DNA from: Alphaproteobacteria bacterium
GTDB taxonomy: Bacteria; Pseudomonadota; Gammaproteobacteria; Burkholderiales; Burkholderiaceae_C
DNA: 32,748 nt
NCBI GenBank assembly: GCA_030054175.1
Contig: JASGCM010000026.1
Coordinates: forward strand, 1 to 32,748
Direction: 5' to 3'
Shown here: positions 1 through 9,399 of the stretch, in pieces
How positions within the stretch are numbered: the first letter of the stretch is position 1
Layout of the letters: each line of letters begins with the position of its first letter
Made by a program: the position numbers and the translations under genes
The notes under the pieces: model-generated
The model's database searches: none
Told to the model about the DNA's origin: nothing
What the model saw: the letters and a program-made list of their open reading frames with translations, nothing else

Positions 1-1
1 C

Positions 2-55
2 CGTGAAGGCGGCAAGACCGTCGGCGCCGGCGTCGTTGCCAAGATCATGGAGTGA
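2..55 (+). CDS. tuf: Elongation factor Tu, C-terminal end (partial)
   Basis: Only the last 17 codons are in the window. The frame reads [17 protein letters not shown] and then TGA, which is the typical end of bacterial EF-Tu, the GTPase that delivers aminoacyl-tRNA to the ribosome. It lies 8 bp upstream of rpsJ in the same direction, the usual end of the str operon (rpsL-rpsG-fusA-tuf) with rpsJ attached. The rest lies outside the window. Confidence 0.93.
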   Translation, partial: REGGKTVGAGVVAKIME

Positions 56-63
56 GGCCAGAC

Positions 64-375
64 ATGTCCAAGCAAAAAATTCGCATCCGCCTCAAGGCTT
101 TCGATTACAAACTGATCGACCAATCGGCCGCCGAAATCGTCGATACTGCCAAGCGCACCGGCGCGATCGTCAAGGGCCCCGTGCCCTTGCCGACCCGCAT
201 GAAGCGTTTTGACATTTTGCGTTCGCCGCACGTCAACAAGTCCAGCCGCGACCAGTTCGAGATCCGCACCCATCAGCGTCTGATGGACATCGTGGACCCG
301 ACCGACAAGACGGTGGACGCCTTGATGAAGCTCGACTTGCCCGCTGGCGTCGACGTCGAAATCAAGTTGCAGTAA
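64..375 (+). CDS. rpsJ: 30S ribosomal protein S10
   Basis: Encodes 103 residues, the normal length for S10, a 30S head protein that also binds NusB in antitermination complexes. The start [19 protein letters not shown] and the internal segment [22 protein letters not shown] are typical. The ATG at 64 is preferred over the in-frame ATG at 52 because the family begins at MSKQKIR; the 52 start lies inside the end of tuf. A G-rich stretch overlapping the tuf stop can serve as ribosome binding site, so the two genes are probably translated together. No rplC follows: a strong terminator comes next, so the S10 operon is broken after its first gene here. Confidence 0.97.
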   Translation: MSKQKIRIRLKAFDYKLIDQSAAEIVDTAKRTGAIVKGPVPLPTRMKRFDILRSPHVNKSSRDQFEIRTHQRLMDIVDPTDKTVDALMKLDLPAGVDVEIKLQ

Positions 376-423
376 AACCGCCGAGTCCGCAGCCCGCGCT
401 CATGAGGCGCGGGGTCGCCGGAC

Positions 424-454
424 AAAAAAACCGCTCAACCTTGAGCGGTTTTTT
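424..454. terminator. Bidirectional Rho-independent terminator
   Basis: A perfect CCGCTCAA / TTGAGCGG stem (431-438 and 441-448) is flanked by seven A on the left and six T on the right. It can therefore stop transcription from rpsJ on the plus strand and from corA on the minus strand, which converge here. Confidence 0.9.
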
Positions 455-471
455 ATCGACAGTTCAATGCC

Positions 472-1458
472 TCACTTCAACCAACCGCGTCTACGGAAGT
501 ACCACATGGGCACCAAGGCGCTGATCAGCATCAGGACCAAGGACATGGGGTAGCCCCAAGTTTGAGCCAACTCGGGCATGAACTGGAAGTTCATGCCGTA
601 AATGCTGGCGATCAGGGTCGGGGGCAGCAGGGCCACGCTGGCCACAGAGAAGATCTTGATGATCTTGTTCTGGTTGATGTTGATGAAACCGACTGTGGCG
701 TCCATCAAGAAGTTGATCTTGTCGAACAAGAACGCGGTGTGGCTGTCGAGCGATTCGATGTCACGCAATATTTGGCGCGCTTCTTCGAATTGTTCGGCAT
801 TGAGCATGCGCGAGCGCATCATGAAACTGACAGCGCGGCGGGTGTCCATGACGTTGCGGCGGATGCGGCCATTCAAGTCCTCTTGTCGGGCGATGGCTGC
901 CAGAACCTCGCCGGCCAAGGCATCGGTGACGTCACCGGACAAGACCTTTTTACTGACCAATTCGAGGTGGTCGTAAATGTTCTCGAGCGTGTCGGCAGAA
1001 TATTCAGCATCGGCATCAAAGAGTTTCAACAGTACCTCTTTGGCGTCGGCAATCAGACCGGGTGCACGGCGCGCGCGCATCCGCAGCAAGCGAAACACCG
1101 GCACGTCCTCGTCGTGGATCGAGAACAGCACGCCCTTGCTTTTGAGGGCGTTGTTGTGTTGATTCAAGATAAAGGCGACGCGCACAGTGCGCGGTTCGTC
1201 TTCATCGGCGATGAGAAAGTCCGAGCGGATGTGAAGCTCACCATTGTCTTCCTCGTAAAAGCGTGCTGACTCCTCGATGTCCTCGTCCATCGCGTCGTCG
1301 GGGATTTGCAGGTCGTAGTACTGCTTGATCCAGTGCTTTTCTTCTGGGCTGGGGTTTTCCAAGTCAACCCAAATCGGCTGAAAGCGCGAAAGCTCTTCCA
1401 GCGACTCGATTTCTTCCTGAAACAGGCGGCCATTGGCCAGCGTGAAAATATTGAGCAT
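472..1458 (-). CDS. corA: CorA family magnesium/cobalt transporter
   Basis: A 328-residue protein with the CorA layout: a long acidic, helical cytoplasmic domain and two C-terminal membrane segments. The signature YGMNF is at about residues 287-291, at the end of TM1, followed by the MPEL loop and TM2, ending in a basic tail (FRRRGWLK). CorA forms a pentameric inner-membrane channel for Mg2+, and in some cases Co2+ or Ni2+. The start MLNIFTLANGRLF at 1458 is chosen because the 23-residue upstream extension holds an unlikely run of phenylalanines; no clear Shine-Dalgarno is visible, so the exact start is less certain. It converges on rpsJ. Confidence 0.93.
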   Translation of the reverse strand: MLNIFTLANGRLFQEEIESLEELSRFQPIWVDLENPSPEEKHWIKQYYDLQIPDDAMDEDIEESARFYEEDNGELHIRSDFLIADEDEPRTVRVAFILNQHNNALKSKGVLFSIHDEDVPVFRLLRMRARRAPGLIADAKEVLLKLFDADAEYSADTLENIYDHLELVSKKVLSGDVTDALAGEVLAAIARQEDLNGRIRRNVMDTRRAVSFMMRSRMLNAEQFEEARQILRDIESLDSHTAFLFDKINFLMDATVGFININQNKIIKIFSVASVALLPPTLIASIYGMNFQFMPELAQTWGYPMSLVLMLISALVPMWYFRRRGWLK

Positions 1459-1723
1459 GGCGGTAACGGTGCGGGCACCGGGTGCGAAAAAGAAGAAAAA
1501 AGATCGCTTTCGAACCCGGCAGAACAATGCCCTGACCGAACCCGAAAGCTACCGACTAGGGTAGGTTTCCAAGGGTGGCGCTCCATGTTGTGAACATTGG
1601 GGTGAATTATGGCACCGCAACATGAAAATCGTGTGAATTAATCACGCCATACCGTTGATTTTTTGAAGCCTTGGGTGCATGATGAAAGCGAACCCAACAA
1701 TTCCCATGAAAAGGAGAGCAGGC
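1459..1723. promoter_or_regulatory. Divergent intergenic region between corA and hpf
   Basis: About 265 bp between divergent genes, visibly A/T-richer than its surroundings, so it must carry both promoters. For hpf, a weak candidate is TTGATT near 1654 with CATGAT about 16 bp downstream. The ribosome binding site AAGGAG at 1711-1716 is strong and sets the hpf start. No hairpin or riboswitch-like structure, including a Mg2+ element for corA, could be recognised by eye. Confidence 0.4.
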
Positions 1724-2050
1724 ATGAACCTCACGATCAGCGGCCATCATTTGGAAGTCACCCCCGCTTTGCGAGAGTACGTCACGCACAAACTGGATCG
1801 GGTCATTCGGCATTTTGACCAAATGGTCGATGTCAAGGTGTTGCTCACCGTTGAGAAGCAAAAAGAGAAAGAAAAGCGCCAGCGCGCCGAGTGCAATATC
1901 CACGTCAAAGGCGGTGATTTGTTCGCCGAATGCGCGCACGAGGACCTGTATGCCGCTGTTGACGAACTGGTCGACAAGCTAGACCGTCAGGTGGTTCGCC
2001 ACAAAGACCGCATGCAAGACCGCCACTCGGTGGCCAAGCGCATGATGTGA
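1724..2050 (+). CDS. hpf: Ribosome hibernation promoting factor (short HPF)
   Basis: A 108-residue protein starting [20 protein letters not shown], typical of the HPF/RaiA/YfiA family that binds the 30S decoding centre in slow growth. It is the short form: the C-terminal dimerisation domain of long HPF is absent. A lysine/arginine-rich stretch ([12 protein letters not shown]) and a basic C-terminus fit rRNA contact. The start at 1724 has AAGGAG at 1711-1716; the upstream in-frame ATG at 1679 lacks a site. It precedes ptsN and hprK as in many proteobacteria, but rpoN, its usual upstream neighbour, is replaced by divergent corA. Confidence 0.94.
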   Translation: MNLTISGHHLEVTPALREYVTHKLDRVIRHFDQMVDVKVLLTVEKQKEKEKRQRAECNIHVKGGDLFAECAHEDLYAAVDELVDKLDRQVVRHKDRMQDRHSVAKRMM

Positions 2051-2164
2051 GCTTGTGTGCCGGGCAGCTTGCCCCGCGCAGGTTAAACACCAGTGGGCAG
2101 TGCCCGATGGATTCTTGTGTGGTGAAAACCATTCACATAATACTTTTGTTTTAAATATTCTCCC

Positions 2165-2191
2165 TTGGTTTTGTGCTCGCGGGTGCATAAT
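2165..2191 (+). promoter_or_regulatory. Candidate promoter of ptsN
   Basis: A -10-like CATAAT at 2186-2191 has an imperfect -35 (TTGGTT, 2165-2170) about 15 bp upstream. It lies 12 bp before the ptsN ATG, so the leader would be very short. The region 2125-2165 is strongly A/T-rich, suggesting a promoter separate from hpf. Weak evidence by eye only. Confidence 0.3.
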
Positions 2192-2203
2192 CTCGCGATC
2201 ATC

Positions 2204-2671
2204 ATGAATCGTTTATCTTCCATTTTGCCTGTCACCCAAGTCCTAGTGGATGTGGAGGTCACCAGCAAAAAACGCGCTTTCGAAGAGGCTGGACTCTTGT
2301 TCGAGTCTTTGCACGGCCTGAGCCGCGCCGTGGTTGCCGATAGTCTCTTTGCGCGCGAGCGATTGGGCTCGACCGGCTTGGGCCATGGTGTGGCCATCCC
2401 TCACGGACGCATCAAAGGGCTCAAGAGTCCGATGGCGGCGGTGTTTTTACTGCGTGATGCCATTGGCTTTGACTCGCCTGACGAAGCGCCAGTGCAGTTG
2501 CTGATTTTTTTGCTGGTGCCCGAGGCCTCGACACAAAAACACCTGGAAATACTGTCCGAGATCGCCGAATTGCTCAGCGACGGAGATGTGCGCAACCGCA
2601 TGATGGCTTGCGCCGATCAAGCGGGTTTGCACCACCTCATCGAGCACTGGAGTTCGGCCCAAAAGGCCTGA
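2204..2671 (+). CDS. ptsN: Nitrogen PTS EIIA component (PtsN/EIIA-Ntr)
   Basis: A 155-residue EIIA domain of the fructose/mannitol type. The phosphorylated histidine is in GVAIPHGR (about His67), and the flanking RERLGSTGLGHG and LLVPEASTQKHLEILSEIA match the family. PtsN takes phosphate from the Npr/HPr chain and regulates potassium transport and stress responses rather than importing sugar. The ATG at 2204 is chosen because MNRLSSILP is the usual N-terminus; the in-frame start at 2165 would overlap the candidate promoter. It is followed after 9 bp by hprK. The high-affinity potassium transporter gene kup lies about 9 kb downstream, but a link is speculative. Confidence 0.94.
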   Translation: MNRLSSILPVTQVLVDVEVTSKKRAFEEAGLLFESLHGLSRAVVADSLFARERLGSTGLGHGVAIPHGRIKGLKSPMAAVFLLRDAIGFDSPDEAPVQLLIFLLVPEASTQKHLEILSEIAELLSDGDVRNRMMACADQAGLHHLIEHWSSAQKA

Positions 2672-2680
2672 GGTTGCGAC

Positions 2681-3628
2681 ATGAAACCCAATGTGGTCAG
2701 CGCCGATGTGCTTTTTGAGGAGTTCAGAAAGCGCTTGTGGTGGCAGTGGATCGCCGGCCTGGATGCTTCTGAGCGCCGCTTTGACGAAGTGGCGGTGCGC
2801 ACGGCACGTTCAGGTGCGGACTTGGTCGGCTACCTGAATTACATCCACCCCTATCGATTACAGATGCTGGGTGAGCGTGAGGTGCGCTACCTGACGCGAG
2901 GCACGCCCGAGGACTGCGCCCGTCGCATCAACCGCATCGTCACGCTAGAGCCTCCGGTATTGGTGCTGGCCGATGGCCAGCAAGCACCCGATGCCTTGCT
3001 GAATTTGTGCGAACGCGCCAAGATTCCGCTGTTTGCCACCCAAGAGTCTTCGGCCCTGGTCATCGATCTGCTGCGCGCCTATTTGTCCAAGCACTTTGCC
3101 GACCGCACCACCATGCACGGCGTGTTCATGGATATTTTGGGTCTGGGGGTCATGATCACTGGCGAATCGGGTCTGGGCAAAAGCGAGTTGGGTTTGGAGT
3201 TGATCTCGCGCGGTCATGGCCTGGTGGCAGACGACTCGGTTGACCTGTATCGAATCAACCAGACCACCATCGAGGGGCGTTGCCCTGAATTGCTGCAAAA
3301 TTTGTTGGAGGTACGTGGCATCGGTTTGCTCGACATCAAGGCGATTTTTGGTGAAACGGCTGTGCGTCGCAAAATGCGTCTGAAGCTGATCGTGCATCTG
3401 GTGCGCCGCGAAACCCTAGAGCGGGACTACGAACGCTTGCCACATGAACCGCTGATGCAGGACGTGCTGGGCATCGGGGTGCGCAAGGTCATCATTCAAG
3501 TGGTCGCCGGGCGCAACATCGCCGTCCTGGTCGAGGCGGCGGTGCGCAATACCATTTTGCAGTTGCGCGGCATCAATACCTACGATGAATTCGTTGAGCG
3601 GCATCGTCAAGCCATGCAAAACCCCTGA
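2681..3628 (+). CDS. hprK: HPr kinase/phosphorylase
   Basis: A 315-residue bifunctional enzyme that phosphorylates HPr on serine with ATP and removes it by phosphorolysis. The Walker A loop GESGLGKS is at residues 161-168; the catalytic-region histidine (HGVFMDI, about 146), the GLVADDSV segment and the family signature [10 protein letters not shown] (about 210-219) are present. In betaproteobacteria the gene typically follows ptsN, as here. No gene for the substrate HPr is in the window. Confidence 0.96.
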   Translation: MKPNVVSADVLFEEFRKRLWWQWIAGLDASERRFDEVAVRTARSGADLVGYLNYIHPYRLQMLGEREVRYLTRGTPEDCARRINRIVTLEPPVLVLADGQQAPDALLNLCERAKIPLFATQESSALVIDLLRAYLSKHFADRTTMHGVFMDILGLGVMITGESGLGKSELGLELISRGHGLVADDSVDLYRINQTTIEGRCPELLQNLLEVRGIGLLDIKAIFGETAVRRKMRLKLIVHLVRRETLERDYERLPHEPLMQDVLGIGVRKVIIQVVAGRNIAVLVEAAVRNTILQLRGINTYDEFVERHRQAMQNP

Positions 3629-3671
3629 GCTGGACAATTTTTGGCCAAGGCTGTGGACATGGTCGCGCCGT

Positions 3672-3677
3672 TACAAT
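3672..3677 (+). promoter_or_regulatory. Candidate -10 box upstream of bamE
   Basis: TACAAT, preceded by T, lies 31 bp before the preferred bamE start. No good -35 is visible at the right spacing. It would start the bamE-dapB transcript. Confidence 0.35.
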
Positions 3678-3708
3678 CAAATTTTGGTGTCCCATGGAAC
3701 TTGACCAC

Positions 3709-4248
3709 ATGAAACCACGCTTCAGTTGGACTCGTTTTGCGCTGTTTGCGCTGACGTTGCTGTTGGCTTCTTGCGGCAGCCTGAAAGATACAGTGTCGCT
3801 CCTGCCCACTGCGGTGCAGCCCTACCGAGTCGAAATTGTGCAAGGCAATGTGGTCACGCGAGAGCAATTGGCAGTCCTGCGCCCAGGATTGAGCCGCAAC
3901 CAGGTGCGCGACGTATTGGGGTCTCCGTTGATTACCAGCTTGTTTCATGCCCAGCGCTGGGATTATGCGTTTGCCATACGGCGCCAGGGCGCACAACCGC
4001 TACAGCGCCATGTGTCGGTCTATTTCGAGGGCGATCGAATGACCCGCGTCGAGGCGGACGAACTGCCTTCCGAGGCCGAGTTCACCGCACGCATTGACAC
4101 CCAACTCAAGGGCAAAGCCAAGGCCCCCAAACTGCAAGCCAGCGAAGAAGACCTGAAACGCTTCCCGCCCAAATCTTCGGCCCAGCCCGAGCAAGCGGTA
4201 ATGCCGCCGGTGAACGTGCAGGCCTATCCCCCGTTGGAAAGCCCATAA
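3709..4248 (+). CDS. bamE: Outer membrane assembly lipoprotein BamE (SmpA/OmlA)
   Basis: A 179-residue lipoprotein. The N-terminus has a basic start, a hydrophobic stretch and a lipobox ending LASC with Cys22, so it should be lipidated and sorted to the outer membrane. The SmpA/OmlA domain follows: the segment VQGNVVTREQLAVLRPGLSR and the later DVLGSPL, then WDYAF and VYFEGDRMTRVE. BamE is a subunit of the BAM complex that inserts beta-barrel proteins. The ATG at 3709 gives the best signal peptide; an in-frame ATG at 3694 adds five residues and cannot be excluded. The C-terminal third is proline/lysine-rich and variable. dapB follows after 12 bp. Confidence 0.9.
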   Translation: MKPRFSWTRFALFALTLLLASCGSLKDTVSLLPTAVQPYRVEIVQGNVVTREQLAVLRPGLSRNQVRDVLGSPLITSLFHAQRWDYAFAIRRQGAQPLQRHVSVYFEGDRMTRVEADELPSEAEFTARIDTQLKGKAKAPKLQASEEDLKRFPPKSSAQPEQAVMPPVNVQAYPPLESP

Positions 4249-4260
4249 GCCGGACTGGAC

Positions 4261-5070
4261 ATGAACACACCTTTGAACATCGCCATAGCCGGTGCCAGCG
4301 GACGCATGGGGCGCATGCTGATCGAGGCCGTGTTGGCCGATCCCGCTGCACATCTGAGTGGCGCCCTGGATGTGGCCGGTGCCCCTGGCTTGGGGCATGA
4401 CGCCGCCGCCTTTTTGGGGCGTGAAAGCGGCGCGAACATCGTCACCGACCTGACTGCTGGACTGCTAGGCGCGCGTTGTCTCATTGACTTCACGCGCCCC
4501 GAAGGAACCCTCGCGCATTTGCGCGCTTGCCGCGAGCGAGGCGTGGCAATGGTGATCGGCACCACGGGGTTCAGCGATGAGCAAAAAGCAGAAATCGCAC
4601 AAGCCGCTCAAGACCTTGCGGTGGTGATGGCGCCCAACATGAGTGTGGGGGTGAATGTCACTCTCAAGTTATTGCAAATGGCCGCACAAGCGCTGGCCAC
4701 GGGCTATGACATCGAAGTCATCGAGGCGCACCACCGACACAAGGTCGATGCCCCGTCGGGCACCGCCCTGAAGATGGGTGAAGTGATTGCCGAAGCCTTG
4801 GGCCGTGACCTGAAAGATTGCGCCGTCTACGAGCGCTATGGCCACACTGGCGAGCGCGACCCCTCGACCATCGGCTTTTCGACCATCCGGGGCGGCGACA
4901 TCGTGGGAGACCACACGGTGTTGTTTGCCGGAACCGGCGAGCGCATCGAAATCACGCACAAATCATCGAGCCGAGCGACTTATGCCCAAGGCAGCTTGCG
5001 GGCCGCGCACTTCTTGGCCAGCCGCAGCAACGGCTTATTCGACATGTTTGATGTTTTGGGGTTGCGCTGA
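4261..5070 (+). CDS. dapB: 4-hydroxy-tetrahydrodipicolinate reductase
   Basis: A 269-residue enzyme of the diaminopimelate/lysine pathway that reduces hydroxy-tetrahydrodipicolinate with NAD(P)H. The nucleotide-binding GASGRMGR is at about residues 11-18. The substrate-binding/catalytic signature [15 protein letters not shown] and the [15 protein letters not shown] segment are intact. Length matches the family (E. coli 273). It sits 12 bp after bamE and 25 bp before leuS, so it probably belongs to one transcript. Confidence 0.97.
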   Translation: MNTPLNIAIAGASGRMGRMLIEAVLADPAAHLSGALDVAGAPGLGHDAAAFLGRESGANIVTDLTAGLLGARCLIDFTRPEGTLAHLRACRERGVAMVIGTTGFSDEQKAEIAQAAQDLAVVMAPNMSVGVNVTLKLLQMAAQALATGYDIEVIEAHHRHKVDAPSGTALKMGEVIAEALGRDLKDCAVYERYGHTGERDPSTIGFSTIRGGDIVGDHTVLFAGTGERIEITHKSSSRATYAQGSLRAAHFLASRSNGLFDMFDVLGLR

Positions 5071-5095
5071 AAGCGCCGCCCCACCCCTCCTGACC

Positions 5096-7783
5096 ATGCA
5101 AGACAAATACGAACCATCCGCCATCGAGGCGGCGGTACAGGCCGAATGGGGCCGCCGCGATGCCTACCGTGTGAGCGAAGACCCGAAGAAAAAAAAGTTC
5201 TACGCCTGCTCTATGCTGCCTTATCCCAGCGGCAAGCTGCACATGGGCCATGTGCGGAACTACACGATCAACGACATGCTGACGCGTCAACTGCGCATGC
5301 GCGGCTTCAATGTGCTCATGCCCATGGGGTGGGATGCGTTTGGCCTGCCGGCGGAAAACGCCGCCATCAAGAACAAGGTGCCACCGGCGAAGTGGACTTA
5401 CGACAACATTGCTTACATGAAGAAGCAAATGCAGGCGATGGGCTTGGCCATCGACTGGTCGCGCGAGGTGGCGACTTGCTCGCCTGAATATTACAAGTGG
5501 AACCAGTGGCTGTTTTTAAAGATGCTGGGAAAGGGTGTCGCCTATCGCAAGACCCAGGTGGTGAATTGGGATCCGGTCGATCAAACCGTGTTGGCCAACG
5601 AACAGGTCATTGATGGTCGCGGCTGGCGCACCGGTGCTTTGGTGGAAAAGCGCGAGATCCCAGGCTACTATCTGGACATCACCCGCTACGCGCAAGAGTT
5701 GCTCGATCATGTGCAAATCGACAACCCCAAGGCCACGCTGACTGGCTGGCCCGACAAGGTGCGCTTGATGCAGGAAAACTGGATCGGCAAAAGCGAGGGC
5801 GTGCGCTTCGCTTTCCCACACCAGATCCGAGGAGCTGACGGCGCGCTGATAGGCGATGGCCGCATGTACGTATTCACCACCCGTGCCGACACCATCATGG
5901 GCGTGACCTTCGTGGCCGTGGCCCCTGAGCACCCGCTGGCTGCCCACTCGGCCGCAGGTAATCCCGCGCTGGCGGCCTTCATTGAAGAGTGCAAAAAGGG
6001 CGGCACCACCGAGGCCGAACTGGCACTGCGCGACAAAGAGGGCATGCCCACGGGCTTGCAAGTCACACACCCTTTGACCGGCCAACCGGTCGATGTCTGG
6101 GTGGGAAACTATGTGTTGATGAGCTATGGCGACGGCGCGGTCATGGGCGTGCCGGCGCACGACGAGCGCGACTTTGCGTTTGCCCGCAAATACCAACTGC
6201 CAATTCGTCAGGTGGTCAGCGTGTCCGATGGCCCCTACGATGACACCCAGTGGCGCGAGTCTTACGCCGACAAGCAATCGGGGCAGTGCCTGAACTCGGG
6301 TGAACTCGACGGCTTGAGCTTCAAGCAAGCGGTCGACAAAGTGGCCGTCCTGTTGGAGCAGCACGGCCTGGGCGAGAAAAAAATCACCTGGCGTTTGCGT
6401 GACTGGGGCATCAGCCGCCAGCGCTATTGGGGCACCCCGATTCCCATCATCCACTGCGACGAGCACGGTGCCGTGCCAGTGCCCGAAAAAGACTTGCCAG
6501 TGGTGTTGCCGGAGGACTGCGTGCCCGATGGCTCGGGCAATCCGCTGAACAAGCACGAGTCCTTCCATGCCGGCGTGACCTGTCCGGTGTGCGGCAAAGC
6601 CGCGCGGCGGGAGACCGACACCATGGACACCTTTGTCGATTCTTCGTGGTATTTCATGCGCTACTGCGACCCGCATAACCACCAGCAGATGGTGGCCGGT
6701 GGGACCGAATACTGGATGCCGATGGACCAGTACATTGGTGGCATCGAGCATGCGATTTTGCACTTGCTGTACGCGCGTTTTTGGACCAAGGTGATGCGCG
6801 ACTTGGGCTTGATGAAAGTCGATGAGCCCTTCACCCGATTGCTCACCCAGGGCATGGTGCTCAATCACATCTATTCACGACGCACCGCCAAGGGTGGCAA
6901 AGATTATTTTTGGCCACACGATGTCGAGCACGTCACCGACGAGTCGGGCAAGGTGGTCGGTGCCCGCCTGAAGAGCCCTGCCGAGAGTGGGGATGGCCTG
7001 TTGCCGGTGGGCACAGCCATCGACTACGAGGGCGTGGGCACCATGTCGAAGTCGAAGAACAACGGCATCGACCCGCAAGATCTGATTGAGCGGTACGGCG
7101 CCGACACCGCCCGCCTGTATACCATGTTCACCGCCCCGCCCGAGGTGACCCTCGAGTGGAATGATTCGGCGGTGGAAGGCAGCTATCGCTTCTTGCGGCG
7201 CCTGTGGGGCTATGCCCACAAACACAGCGCCACTTTGGTTCGGGCCACGGCCCAAGACCTGAGCGCCGCCCCTTTAGGCGATGCCGCCAAGGCCTTGCGC
7301 CGAGAGCTGCATCTGGTGCTGCGCCAGATCAGTTACGACTACGAGCGCATGCAGTACAACACGGTGGTGTCGGGCTGCATGAAGCTGCTCAATGCGTTGG
7401 AGGACTTCAAATCCGGTGGCAGCAACGGTGACGCCGCCGTGCTGTGTGAAGGGCTTTCGCTGTTGTTGCGCTGCCTGTACCCGGTGTGTCCCCACGTCAC
7501 CGAGGCGTTGTGGGGCGAGTTGGGCTATGCCCGCGCCGCCGGACTGTTGCTGGACGCGCCCTGGCCCAGGGTAGACGAAGCGGCCTTGGCGCAAGACGAA
7601 ATCGAATTGATGTTGCAAATCAATGGCAAGTTGCGTGGCGCCATCCGGGTTCCGGCTCAGGCGGATCGGGCGGCGATTGAAGCGCTGGCCGTGGCCTCTG
7701 AGGCGTTCATCAAGCAAGCGGCCGGTGCCGCTCCCAAGAAAGTGATCGTGGTGCCTGGGCGCCTGGTCAACTTGGTGGTCTGA
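5096..7783 (+). CDS. leuS: Leucyl-tRNA synthetase
   Basis: An 895-residue class Ia synthetase that charges tRNA-Leu. The HIGH motif appears as HMGH (residues 49-52, within [14 protein letters not shown]) and the KMSKS region as [10 protein letters not shown] (from about residue 650). The editing domain lies between about residues 220 and 420 with [12 protein letters not shown]. The frame is open far upstream, but the start at 5096 (MQDKYEP) is clear: the upstream part overlaps dapB and does not look like LeuRS. The gene heads the common leuS-lptE-holA cluster. Confidence 0.98.
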   Translation: MQDKYEPSAIEAAVQAEWGRRDAYRVSEDPKKKKFYACSMLPYPSGKLHMGHVRNYTINDMLTRQLRMRGFNVLMPMGWDAFGLPAENAAIKNKVPPAKWTYDNIAYMKKQMQAMGLAIDWSREVATCSPEYYKWNQWLFLKMLGKGVAYRKTQVVNWDPVDQTVLANEQVIDGRGWRTGALVEKREIPGYYLDITRYAQELLDHVQIDNPKATLTGWPDKVRLMQENWIGKSEGVRFAFPHQIRGADGALIGDGRMYVFTTRADTIMGVTFVAVAPEHPLAAHSAAGNPALAAFIEECKKGGTTEAELALRDKEGMPTGLQVTHPLTGQPVDVWVGNYVLMSYGDGAVMGVPAHDERDFAFARKYQLPIRQVVSVSDGPYDDTQWRESYADKQSGQCLNSGELDGLSFKQAVDKVAVLLEQHGLGEKKITWRLRDWGISRQRYWGTPIPIIHCDEHGAVPVPEKDLPVVLPEDCVPDGSGNPLNKHESFHAGVTCPVCGKAARRETDTMDTFVDSSWYFMRYCDPHNHQQMVAGGTEYWMPMDQYIGGIEHAILHLLYARFWTKVMRDLGLMKVDEPFTRLLTQGMVLNHIYSRRTAKGGKDYFWPHDVEHVTDESGKVVGARLKSPAESGDGLLPVGTAIDYEGVGTMSKSKNNGIDPQDLIERYGADTARLYTMFTAPPEVTLEWNDSAVEGSYRFLRRLWGYAHKHSATLVRATAQDLSAAPLGDAAKALRRELHLVLRQISYDYERMQYNTVVSGCMKLLNALEDFKSGGSNGDAAVLCEGLSLLLRCLYPVCPHVTEALWGELGYARAAGLLLDAPWPRVDEAALAQDEIELMLQINGKLRGAIRVPAQADRAAIEALAVASEAFIKQAAGAAPKKVIVVPGRLVNLVV

Positions 7784-7798
7784 ACAGGAAACGACGCC

Positions 7799-8305
7799 AT
7801 GGCCCTGACGCGACGACTTTTCAGCGCAGGCCTGCTGGGTGGGGTGTTGGTGGGTTGCGGGTTTCACCCGCGCCAACCTGATTCTTATGGTTTTGGGGTT
7901 ATCCTGATTCCCGCCAACCCATCGCCCTTGTTGACCGAATTGCGCCGCTTGTTGGCTGCCGACCGACGCATTGAGGTGTTACAAGACTTGCGCCAATTCG
8001 AGCGCGCCGACTTGAGGTTTGAGTTGTTGCAAGAAACCCGAGAGAAGATCGTGATTGGGCGCAACACAGCCGGTGGCGTGCGCGAGTTCCAGTTGCGCTT
8101 GAGGGTGAGGTTTCGGGTGCGTGATCGTTCGGGCATTGAGCGAGTCCCCGAGACCGAGTTGTTGCAGCAACGCGACATCAGTTTTTCTGAGTCGGCGGTT
8201 CTATCCAAAGAGGTGGAAGAAGAGTTGCTTTATCGCAATATGCAAAGCGATGTGGTGCAGCAAATCGTGTGGCGTTTGGCCCGTTTGCGGCCTGCCGGAG
8301 CCTGA
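7799..8305 (+). CDS. lptE: LPS-assembly lipoprotein LptE
   Basis: A 168-residue lipoprotein. Its signal sequence ends in the lipobox LVGC with Cys20, followed by GFHPR, which resembles the usual CGFHLR start of mature LptE. LptE plugs the LptD barrel in the outer membrane and helps export lipopolysaccharide. An AGGAAA ribosome binding site precedes the ATG. Sequence similarity in this family is low, so the call rests on the lipobox, the size and the position between leuS and holA. Confidence 0.9.
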   Translation: MALTRRLFSAGLLGGVLVGCGFHPRQPDSYGFGVILIPANPSPLLTELRRLLAADRRIEVLQDLRQFERADLRFELLQETREKIVIGRNTAGGVREFQLRLRVRFRVRDRSGIERVPETELLQQRDISFSESAVLSKEVEEELLYRNMQSDVVQQIVWRLARLRPAGA

Positions 8306-8307
8306 GC

Positions 8308-9375
8308 ATGCAGGTCGCGCTGTCGCAGTTGGTCGCCCATCTGTCCAAAAGCCTGAAGGGCATCTACGTATTGCATGGCGACGAACCACTCTTGCTGCAA
8401 GAGGCGGCCGACCAAATCAGGGCGGCGGCGCGCCAACAGGGATTTGGCGAGAGATCGGTGTTCACCGTGGCCGGTGCCCACTTTGATTGGAGCGCGGTGC
8501 TGGCCGCCGGAAGCTCGATGAGTTTGTTTGCCGATCGGCAACTGCTGGAAGTGCGTATCCCATCGGGGAAACCTGGTAAAGAAGGCAGTCAGACCTTGCA
8601 GGAGTTGGCCGAGCAAACCGATGGCAACGATGCTTTATTGGTGTTGGTGTTGTTGCCCCGAATGGACAAGGCCACCCAAGGCAGCGCCTGGTTCGGGGCC
8701 TTGGAGGGGCGCGGCGTACAGGTGCGCATCGTTCCCATCGAGCGTGCGGCCTTGCCAGCCTGGATCGCCCAGCGCTTGGATGCCCAAGGCCAAAGGGTCG
8801 AGGCCGGCACGGCCGGACAGGCCACTTTGCAGTTTTTTGCTGACCGCGTCGAAGGCAATTTGCTGGCCGCGCACCAAGAAATCCAAAAGCTGGGCTTGTT
8901 GTATCCGCCCGGCGAACTGACCCTGGAACAGGTTGAAGCCTGCGTGCTGAACGTGGCCCGTTACGATGTTTCCAAGCTTGGCGAAGCCGTCTTGTCCGGG
9001 CATCGGGCGCGTGTGCAACGCATGCTCGATGGCCTCCAGGCCGAGGGTGAGTCAGAAGTGCTTGTTCACTTTACTTTGGCGGAAGACATCCGCGCACTGC
9101 GTCAGGTCAAAGAGGCCACCGCCCAGGGGCAACCCCTGCCGATGGCGCTGCGCGAGAACCGGGTTTGGGGATTGCGCGAGCGTTTGTTCGAACGGGTGCT
9201 GCCGCGTTTGGCCATGGTGGACTTGGACAATCTGTTGCTGGCAGCCCACACCGTCGACGGCTTGGTGAAGGGTTTGAAACAAGCCGACTGGCCCTCTGAC
9301 CCCTGGCAAGCGTTGCATCGGCTGGCCATGCAATTGTGCGAGGCGTGCCAGCCTGCACCAATCCGCGCCAGATAA
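8308..9375 (+). CDS. holA: DNA polymerase III subunit delta
   Basis: A 355-residue clamp-loader subunit that opens the beta sliding clamp. The N-terminal segment KGIYVLHGDEPLLLQEAADQIR is characteristic of HolA, as is the mid-protein segment with FFADRVEGNLLAAHQEIQKL. The start is the ATG at 8308, two bases after the lptE stop; the open frame to 8269 lies within lptE and is not used. The tight spacing suggests translational coupling to lptE. Confidence 0.95.
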   Translation: MQVALSQLVAHLSKSLKGIYVLHGDEPLLLQEAADQIRAAARQQGFGERSVFTVAGAHFDWSAVLAAGSSMSLFADRQLLEVRIPSGKPGKEGSQTLQELAEQTDGNDALLVLVLLPRMDKATQGSAWFGALEGRGVQVRIVPIERAALPAWIAQRLDAQGQRVEAGTAGQATLQFFADRVEGNLLAAHQEIQKLGLLYPPGELTLEQVEACVLNVARYDVSKLGEAVLSGHRARVQRMLDGLQAEGESEVLVHFTLAEDIRALRQVKEATAQGQPLPMALRENRVWGLRERLFERVLPRLAMVDLDNLLLAAHTVDGLVKGLKQADWPSDPWQALHRLAMQLCEACQPAPIRAR

Positions 9376-9387
9376 GCCTGCCCGACC

Positions 9388-9393
9388 TACAAT
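9388..9393 (+). promoter_or_regulatory. -10 box of proA, probably a leaderless promoter
   Basis: TACAAT ends exactly 6 bp before the proA ATG, so transcription would start at or next to the start codon. No Shine-Dalgarno precedes the ATG, which fits a leaderless message. The -35 region (about 9365) is poor. Confidence 0.45.
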
Positions 9394-9399
9394 CAGGGC

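Noticed and set aside
562..1269. 235-codon frame on the plus strand opposite corA
   Set aside because: Antisense shadow of a well-supported corA; no ribosome binding site and no protein-like composition.
1610..1626. Sigma-54-like TGGCAC upstream of hpf
   Set aside because: The -12 TTGC element is absent at the required spacing (CATG instead), so it does not support an RpoN promoter.
4838..5095. Open frame extending leuS 86 codons upstream
   Set aside because: It overlaps dapB in another frame and its translation does not look like LeuRS; MQDKYEP at 5096 is the usual start.
5516..6868. 450-codon minus-strand frame opposite leuS
   Set aside because: Shadow of codon bias in GC-rich DNA; rich in His, Gln and Val with no recognisable fold.
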